A stretch of DNA of 64,000 nucleotides, from contig NZ_CP096882.1 in NCBI RefSeq assembly GCF_023273875.1, positions 3,534,001 through 3,598,000 on the forward strand. The letters run 5' to 3'. This document shows positions 58,928-64,000 of this stretch, in pieces. The position numbers and the translations under genes are program-made. The DNA is from Pseudarthrobacter sp. SSS035. Its GTDB lineage: Bacteria; Actinomycetota; Actinomycetes; Actinomycetales; Micrococcaceae. The stretch's first letter is position 1; the number at the start of each line of letters is the position of its first letter. Under the pieces are notes generated by a model. The model made no database searches. It was not told where the DNA came from and saw only the letters and a list, made by a program, of their open reading frames with translations.

Positions 58928-60174
58928 TCGAGCCCAACGGAGTTGTCGGCCAGGCGCTCCGCTGTGACTCGGGTCCTGGCCGAGATGAGGGCCTTGATGG
59001 TCTTCTGCGCGCCGGGCTGTGGCTTCCGCGGCCAGTTGACGCTCATCCCGGCCACCACCCTGGAATCCTGCTGCCAGAACGCGATAAACTCCTTGGCCTC
59101 CAGTGACCCCCGGATCACCGGCTCAGCGCCCGCCGCCAGGGCCGGGAAGCCCGAGTACTCCATACTGACGTCGTACTGATCGGTGTAGAAGTAGGGGATA
59201 GTGCTCAGGACTGCATCCTGGCCGAGCATGGCCCTGGCGGCCACCTTTCCGCCGTTCAGGGCATTGGACCAGTGCTCGCTGCGGTGGTGCTGGCCGGTGA
59301 AGGGGTGCAAGGCGTTGGCGACGTCGCCGGCGGCAAAAATGCCGGGCGCGCTGGTCCGCAGGGACGCGTCCGTAAGGATCCCGTTGTCCAGGGCCAGGCC
59401 GGCCGCCTGCGCGAGTCCGGTCTCGGGAACCACGCCGACCGCGATGACCACGATGTCCGCAGGGACCACTTCTCCGGAATCGGTGATCACACCGGTGACA
59501 GCCCCGCCGTCGCCGGTGATTTCCCGAGCGGAGGCAGGAAGCCGGAAGCTCACGCCGTTGGCTTCGTGGAGTCTGCGGAAGAACCGGCCGAGGTGAGGCC
59601 CGATGGCCCCGGCCAGGGGGATCTCTTCCAGGCCGAGGAGCGTGACCTTGTTGCCGTATGTGGCGGCAGCCGCAGCAAGTTCCATGCCAATCCAGCCGGA
59701 GCCGATCATCACCACGTTCCTGCCGCCCGCCGCCAGACTGCTGCGCAACCGACGGCTGTCGTCCAGGGTGCGGAACGTGGAGACGCCGGCAAGGTCGCTT
59801 CCCGGTAGGCGCAGGGTGCGGGGCGCCGCACCGGTGGCGAGCAGCAGGGAACTGTATGCCAGCGTGCTTCCGTCGTCCAGCTCCACCGTCCTGGCGTCCG
59901 GCCGGATGCCCGTAACGCGGGCACCCAGGCGGAGGTCGACGTCGTTCTCCGCGTACCAGCCCGGCGGCACCACCGGGACGGTGTCCTCGGCGGCCTTGCC
60001 CAGCAGATACTCCTTGGACAGCGGCGGCCGCAGGTAGGGAGGATGGCGCTCGGCGCCGATGATGGCCACCCGGCCTTTGAACCCTTCCGCCCGCAGGGTC
60101 TTTGCCGCGGTGGCACCGGCCAGGCCGCCGCCGGCAATCACAATGTCCCCCGCAGTAGCAATGTCCTCAGCCAT
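58903..60174 (-). CDS. FAD-dependent ferredoxin/rubredoxin-type reductase
   Basis: A 423-residue two-dinucleotide-domain flavoprotein. FAD motif DIVIAGGGLAGATAAKTLR (about residues 9-27), PPLSKEYLLG, the ATG motif LLLATGAAPRTL, the NADH-binding VVMIGSGWIGMELAAAA, and the second FAD motif FAAGDVANALHP mark the rubredoxin/ferredoxin reductase group of dioxygenase systems. The C-terminal reductase domain includes FYTDQYDVSMEYSGFP. The start is ATG 60174. Its promoter carries the same TCTAAA-N15-TTTAGA operator as doxX. An electron-carrier partner is not adjacent. Confidence 0.9.
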   Translation of the reverse strand: MAEDIATAGDIVIAGGGLAGATAAKTLRAEGFKGRVAIIGAERHPPYLRPPLSKEYLLGKAAEDTVPVVPPGWYAENDVDLRLGARVTGIRPDARTVELDDGSTLAYSSLLLATGAAPRTLRLPGSDLAGVSTFRTLDDSRRLRSSLAAGGRNVVMIGSGWIGMELAAAAATYGNKVTLLGLEEIPLAGAIGPHLGRFFRRLHEANGVSFRLPASAREITGDGGAVTGVITDSGEVVPADIVVIAVGVVPETGLAQAAGLALDNGILTDASLRTSAPGIFAAGDVANALHPFTGQHHRSEHWSNALNGGKVAARAMLGQDAVLSTIPYFYTDQYDVSMEYSGFPALAAGAEPVIRGSLEAKEFIAFWQQDSRVVAGMSVNWPRKPQPGAQKTIKALISARTRVTAERLADNSVGLDQLLPEDA

Positions 60175-60207
60175 GTCCGCCCGATTCCCGCTGGTGCGTG
60201 CTCGAAG

Positions 60208-60234
60208 TCTAAAACCGTTAAGTCTGACTTTAGA
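60208..60234. promoter_or_regulatory. Second TCTAAA-N15-TTTAGA operator, upstream of the FAD reductase
   Basis: TCTAAAA and TTTAGAA arms have the same 15-base core spacing as 56898-56924. The gap contains GTTAAGTCTGAC and differs from the first site, so the arms, not the spacer, are conserved. Confidence 0.7.
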
Positions 60235-60255
60235 AGGGAAGGCCCGCTGGGTCAA
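60227..60255 (-). promoter_or_regulatory. FAD reductase promoter
   Basis: On the minus strand TTGACC (60250-60255) and TAAAGT (60227-60232) are 17 bases apart; the -10 overlaps the operator arm exactly as at doxX. Confidence 0.65.
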
Positions 60256-60262
60256 GCGTCTT

Positions 60263-60291
60263 TTGGGGAGGATTCGGCGTGGCGATAGAAT
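60263..60291 (+). promoter_or_regulatory. Candidate mnmA promoter
   Basis: TTGGGG and TAGAAT are separated by 17 bases, about 90 bases before the mnmA start and back-to-back with the reductase promoter. Confidence 0.4.
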
Positions 60292-60382
60292 GGTGCGGCA
60301 GGCATTGTGCTATTCCTGCGGCCGCCGGTTTTAATGGCAGCCGCCCGCTGCCGGCATCCCCCGAACCCTAAAGAAAGCCAGC

Positions 60383-61507
60383 ATGCGAGTTCTAGCAGCC
60401 ATGAGCGGTGGAGTCGACTCCGCCGTTGCCGCAGCACGTGCCGTTGAAGCCGGGCACGACGTCGTCGGCGTTCACCTTGCGCTGTCCAGGATGCCCGGCA
60501 CCCTGCGGACGGGCAGCCGCGGCTGCTGCACCATCGAGGACTCGCGCGATGCGTGGCGGGCTTGCGATGTGCTGGGCATTCCTTACTATGTCTGGGATTT
60601 CTCGGAGCGCTTCAAGGAAGACGTGGTCCAGGACTTCATCGATGAGTATGCTGCCGGGCGGACGCCCAACCCCTGCATGCGCTGCAACGAGCGGATCAAG
60701 TTCGCCGCCCTGCTGGAAAAGGCCATAGCCCTGGGCTTTGACGCCGTCTGCACCGGGCATTACGCCAAGGTCACCAAGGACGCCGATGGCAACCCCGAAC
60801 TTCACCGGGCCGCGGACTGGGCCAAGGATCAGAGCTACGTCCTGGGTGTCCTGACCCACGAGCAGCTCAAGCACTCCATGTTCCCGCTGGCTGACACGCC
60901 CTCCAAGGCTGAGGTGCGGGCCGAGGCCGAGCGCCGTGGACTGTCGGTGGCCAACAAGCCCGACAGCCACGACATCTGCTTCATTCCCGACGGCGACACC
61001 GCGGGATGGCTCGCCGAAAAGATCGACATGACCACCGGTGACATTGTGGACGAGACCGGCACGAAGGTGGGCGAGCACCCGGGAGCCAACGCGTTCACCG
61101 TGGGACAGCGCCGCGGCCTGAAGCTCGGCACACCCGCAGCGGACGGCAAGCCCAGGTTCGTCCTGGAGATCCGGCCCAAGGAAAACAAGGTAGTGGTGGG
61201 GCCCCAGGCGCTGCTGGCCATTGACGAGATCCGCGGCATCAAGGTCTCGTGGGCCGGCCTGCCCATCGCGGAAATCGAAACGGGCGCCGAGTTTGACTGC
61301 TATGCCCAGGTCCGCGCCCACGGGGACCCCGTGCCGGCAACTGCGCGAATGCTGCCCGGCGATGGTGCACCCCAGCTGCTGGTCACGTTGACCGATCCGC
61401 TGCGCGGTGTGGCACCCGGCCAGACAGTGGTCCTCTACCAGGGCAGCCGCGTCCTGGGCCAGGCCACCATCGACGCTGCCCGGTCGTTGCAGCGCGCGGA
61501 GCTCTGA
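60383..61507 (+). CDS. mnmA: tRNA-specific 2-thiouridylase MnmA
   Basis: A 374-residue enzyme that puts sulfur on U34 of Lys, Glu and Gln tRNAs. The PP-loop AAMSGGVDSAVAAA (residues 6-19) binds ATP. The nucleophilic cysteine C98 is in TPNPCMRCNERIKF and the persulfide cysteine C199 in DSHDICFIPDGD. The C-terminal beta-barrel holds GQRRGLKLG and RVLGQATI. Start ATG 60383 follows AAAGAAAG. Sulfur could come from the desulfurase encoded at 57695-58927. Confidence 0.95.
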   Translation: MRVLAAMSGGVDSAVAAARAVEAGHDVVGVHLALSRMPGTLRTGSRGCCTIEDSRDAWRACDVLGIPYYVWDFSERFKEDVVQDFIDEYAAGRTPNPCMRCNERIKFAALLEKAIALGFDAVCTGHYAKVTKDADGNPELHRAADWAKDQSYVLGVLTHEQLKHSMFPLADTPSKAEVRAEAERRGLSVANKPDSHDICFIPDGDTAGWLAEKIDMTTGDIVDETGTKVGEHPGANAFTVGQRRGLKLGTPAADGKPRFVLEIRPKENKVVVGPQALLAIDEIRGIKVSWAGLPIAEIETGAEFDCYAQVRAHGDPVPATARMLPGDGAPQLLVTLTDPLRGVAPGQTVVLYQGSRVLGQATIDAARSLQRAEL

Positions 61508-61515
61508 GGCGGAGC

Positions 61516-61560
61516 AAATTTACCCCCGGTCAGGTAAATTTTGTGTCTCAACTCACAAAA
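61516..61560. terminator. Two adjacent AT-rich hairpins after mnmA (terminator or operator)
   Basis: AAATTTACC and GGTAAATTT form a perfect 9-bp dyad around eight bases (61516-61541); TTTTGTG and CACAAAA follow (61539-61560). The T- and A-runs fit a terminator. The clean dyad 140 bases before the peptide ABC operon could also be an operator. Confidence 0.5.
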
Positions 61561-61682
61561 AAGCCGGTTGATGAGTCCGGCGTCTGGTTGAATCTAGGCA
61601 TCAGGACAGCGCGCTGCCCGCTCAAGCCAAGACACCCATTTGCGGGCGGCGAGCGCGTACTCATCGAACAGAAAGTTCACAG

Positions 61683-63323
61683 ATGACCAAGAGCACTAAA
61701 GCCTTGCGCAGCGCAATCGCGCTCGCAGGCGTTTCCGCCTTCGCATTGACGGCCTGCACGGGCCCCTCGGGTGGCGGCGGCGGTGGCAGCACAGCATCGG
61801 AGAATGCCAGCAGCGTCATTGCGTACGGCACCACAGACAAAGTCACCGCACTGGATCCCGCGGGCTCGTACGACAACGGTTCGTTCATGGTGATGAACCA
61901 GATTTACTCGTTCTTGTTGAACTCCAAACCCGGTGGCGCCGATCCCGTGCCGGACCTGGCCGAATCGTCGTCGTTCACGAAGCCCTCCGAATTCACCGTC
62001 AAACTCAAGAGTGACCTCAAATGGGCCAACGGGCACGTGCTGGATTCCAAAGACGTCAAGTTCTCCTTTGATCGCCAGACTGCCATCAACGATCCCAACG
62101 GGCCGGCTTCGTTGTTGTCCAACATCGATTCCATCGCCACACCTGATGCCAGCACCGTGGTTTTCACACTGAAGAATGCCAACGACCAGACGTTCCCGCA
62201 GATTCTGACCAGCCCGGCCGCCCCGATCGTTGACGATGAAGTCTTCCCGGCAGACAAGCTCCTCAGCGACGAGGAAATTGTCAAGGCCAATGCCTTCCAC
62301 GGCCAGTACATCATCGACTCCTACAACAAGAACACGTTGGTCAGCCTGAAGGCTTGGCCGGACTACAAGGGAGTGCTTGGCAAGCCCGCCAACGCAGGGG
62401 CCACCATCAAGTACTACACCGACCAGACCAACATGAAGTTGGAGGTCAAGGGCGGGCAGATCGACGTTGCCGGCCGCATCCTGAGCGCCACGGACATCGA
62501 TGACCTCAAGAAGGACTCCAACGTCACGGTCCATCTCGGACCCGGCGGCGAGATGCGGTACATCGTCTTCAACTACGACACCATGCCGTACGGAGCCAAG
62601 GCCCCGGAAGCGGACCCGAAGAAGGCGCTTGCCGTCCGTCAGGCGGTTGCTGACCTCATTGACCGCCAGGCCATCTCGGATCAGGTCTACAAGGGCACGT
62701 ACCTGCCCATGTGGTCCAACGTCCCGTCCGGTTTCGTGGGCGCCAACGAATCGTTCAAGCAGGCCTATGGGGATGGCTCCGGCAAACCCAGCCTGGACAA
62801 GGCCAAGAAGGTCATGTCCGACGCCGGCATCTCCGGTCCCGTGACCATCAAACTGCAGTACAACCCGGACCACTACGGCAAGTCATCCGGTGACGAATAC
62901 GCCATGGTCAAGGACCAGTTGGAGAAGAGCGGGCTGTTCACTGTGGACCTTCAGTCCACCGAGTGGGTCACGTACAACTCGGCGTCGAAGAAAGACAGCT
63001 ACCCCGTCTTCCAGCTGGGCTGGTTCCCGGACTTCAGCGATGCAGACAACTACCTGACACCCTTCTTCGTGGGCGGTGGCTTCATGAACAACCACTACTC
63101 CAACCCTGAGGTCGAATCGCTGATCGCCAAGCAGCTCGTCACGGCTGACAAGGCAGAGCGCGAGAAGACGATCCAGGAGGTCCAGAACCTTCTGGCCAAG
63201 GACATCTCCACCCTGCCGTTGCTGCAGGGCGCCCAGGTTGCCGTTTCGGGGACCAAGGTGAAGGGCGTGGACTCGACTCTTGATGCGTCGTTCAAGTTCC
63301 GGCTCGGCACCGTTTCCAAGTAA
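61683..63323 (+). CDS. Oligopeptide/dipeptide ABC transporter substrate-binding lipoprotein
   Basis: A 546-residue family-5 solute-binding protein. The signal peptide ends in lipobox LTAC with lipidated C25, then a Gly/Ser linker. The mature part has the SBP_bac_5 order: LKSDLKWANGHVLDSKDVKFSFDR, then YTDQTNMKLEVKGGQIDVAG, MRYIVFNYDT, and LAVRQAVADLIDRQAIS. The C-terminal QLGWFPDFSDADNYLTPFFVGG is also typical. Start ATG 61683 follows GAAAG. It is the first gene of the operon whose permease gene continues past the window. Peptide specificity cannot be read from sequence. Confidence 0.92.
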   Translation: MTKSTKALRSAIALAGVSAFALTACTGPSGGGGGGSTASENASSVIAYGTTDKVTALDPAGSYDNGSFMVMNQIYSFLLNSKPGGADPVPDLAESSSFTKPSEFTVKLKSDLKWANGHVLDSKDVKFSFDRQTAINDPNGPASLLSNIDSIATPDASTVVFTLKNANDQTFPQILTSPAAPIVDDEVFPADKLLSDEEIVKANAFHGQYIIDSYNKNTLVSLKAWPDYKGVLGKPANAGATIKYYTDQTNMKLEVKGGQIDVAGRILSATDIDDLKKDSNVTVHLGPGGEMRYIVFNYDTMPYGAKAPEADPKKALAVRQAVADLIDRQAISDQVYKGTYLPMWSNVPSGFVGANESFKQAYGDGSGKPSLDKAKKVMSDAGISGPVTIKLQYNPDHYGKSSGDEYAMVKDQLEKSGLFTVDLQSTEWVTYNSASKKDSYPVFQLGWFPDFSDADNYLTPFFVGGGFMNNHYSNPEVESLIAKQLVTADKAEREKTIQEVQNLLAKDISTLPLLQGAQVAVSGTKVKGVDSTLDASFKFRLGTVSK

Positions 63324-63336
63324 CAGCTAAATACAT

Positions 63337-63374
63337 GCGTAGGGGGTGGGGCCGGCCGGTCCTGCCTCCTACGC
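63337..63374 (+). terminator. Strong hairpin between the substrate-binding and permease genes
   Basis: GCGTAGG and CCTACGC close a stem of up to 19 bp per arm in which four positions are G-U wobbles, with almost no loop. It lacks a T-run. This position usually holds a stem that lowers downstream expression and protects the abundant binding-protein message. Confidence 0.55.
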
Positions 63375-63416
63375 GTTAGCTCCACATTTTCGATTTCCAG
63401 ACCAAGCAGGTTCAGC

Positions 63417-64000
63417 ATGGCCACTTTGATAGATGCGCCGCCGCCAACGGTGGCGGCCCCCATATCCAAATCCGCGGGAGGTGGCCTCGGGAGGTATATC
63501 CTGATTCGCTTCCTGCTGATCTTCCCGACGATCTTCATCCTCGTCACCCTTGTTTTCTTCTTAATGCGGATCACCGGCGATCCCATTACGGCGGCCCAGG
63601 GCGGCCGCCTTCCGCAAGAACAAATCGACGCCCTGGTGCACCAGGCCGGCTACGACCGGAACCTCTTCATCCAGTACATCGAGTACCTTGGCCACATCGC
63701 CACTGGAAACTTCGGCCGGACCATCTCGGATGGCCGCCCCGTTGTTGAGATGCTCGTCAAGTTTGGTGCGGCCACGCTGGAACTGAGCATCAACGCCGTG
63801 ATAGTGGCGTTGCTCGTGGGAATACCGCTGGGTATGTTCGCCGCCCACAAACGCGACAAGGTTCCGGACGCTGTCCTGCGCATGTTCGCCATCCTTTGCT
63901 ATGCCACCCCAGTCTTCTTTGCCGGCCTGCTGCTGAAGCTGACATTTTCTGTAGGACTGGGTTGGTTCCCCGTGGCTGGCCGTGCATCCACCACAACGGA
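63417..64000 (+). CDS. Oligopeptide ABC transporter permease (DppB/OppB type), 3'-truncated by the window
   Basis: The frame is open from ATG 63417 to the window end (about 194 residues visible). It begins MATLIDAPPPTVAAPISKSA, then GRYILIRFLLIFPTIFILVTLVFFLMR forms the first helix, followed by family-typical GDPITAAQGGRLPQEQIDALVHQAGYDRNLFIQYIEYLGHIATGNFGRTISDGRPV. Helices 2 and 3 (LELSINAVIVALLVGIPLGMFAAHKRDK and VLRMFAILCYATPVFFAGLLLKLTF) follow. The rest lies outside the window. Confidence 0.9.
   Translation, partial: MATLIDAPPPTVAAPISKSAGGGLGRYILIRFLLIFPTIFILVTLVFFLMRITGDPITAAQGGRLPQEQIDALVHQAGYDRNLFIQYIEYLGHIATGNFGRTISDGRPVVEMLVKFGAATLELSINAVIVALLVGIPLGMFAAHKRDKVPDAVLRMFAILCYATPVFFAGLLLKLTFSVGLGWFPVAGRASTTT

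Overview
This 64 kb window comes from a chromosome of a high-GC actinobacterium, most likely a member of the Micrococcaceae (Arthrobacter group). The evidence is actinobacterium-typical gene content: DUF3107, a MoeB-rhodanese MoeZ, the coproporphyrin-dependent heme branch with HemQ/ChdC, an AdnA/AdnB helicase-nuclease pair, UvrD2, the DUF2342 zinc protease, a PDZ-Lon protein, UPF0182 and a SigK/RskA pair. Many genes start with GTG or TTG and overlap by ATGA or GTGA. The genus is an inference; I see no rRNA or taxonomic marker that settles it.

Layout. 1-2924: a TPP riboswitch drives thiO-thiS-thiG, followed by a pterin carbinolamine dehydratase. 3002-5584: a small membrane protein, DUF3107 and a TetR regulator, divergent from moeZ. 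5598-6980: an IS30-family insertion sequence in the gap between the convergent moeZ and hemA genes. 6988-19435: a nearly complete heme pathway, with hemA divergent from hemE-hemY-(surface protein)-hemQ-hemH-hemC-hemD-hemB-(LLM flavoprotein)-hemL. 19589-22040: a polar amino-acid ABC transporter. 22346-41636: DNA-repair and envelope genes (DEDDh exonuclease, alkyltransferase-like protein, adnA, adnB, a kinase-like phosphotransferase, nudC, uvrD2, a small metallohydrolase, DUF2342 protease, PDZ-Lon, UPF0182) in an order that recalls M. tuberculosis Rv3204 to Rv3193c. 41718-42014: two initiator tRNA genes. 42145-49514: a cytochrome b-like membrane protein, photolyase, pspA, a TPM-domain protein and an HtrA-type protease. 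49769-61507: etfB-etfA, a PIG-L deacetylase, rskA-sigK, trmL, a J-domain protein, a lipoprotein candidate, doxX, a SufR-like regulator, a cysteine desulfurase, an FAD reductase and mnmA. 61683-64000: the start of an oligopeptide ABC transporter operon, cut by the window end.

How the genes work together. Sulfur and iron cofactors recur: ThiS/ThiG/ThiO and MoeZ handle sulfur for thiamine and other sulfur-carrier pathways; the heme operon runs from glutamyl-tRNA to heme through coproporphyrin; cysteine desulfurase and MnmA supply tRNA 2-thiouridine.

The most notable observation is a candidate small regulon at 56458-60255. The doxX promoter and the FAD-reductase promoter each carry TCTAAA-N15-TTTAGA, and in both the palindrome sits at the same place relative to the -10 box (17 bp spacer to the -35). 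The gene beside the first site encodes a winged-helix protein whose C-terminal cysteines are spaced C-x13-C-x13-C-x15-C, like an iron-sulfur SufR sensor.

The second is a pair of identical lesions. hemH and adnA are each frameshifted by one extra C in the same ACGCCCCCCG context, although all other sequence in both genes looks intact.

I saw no CRISPR array, prophage, rRNA or replication origin.
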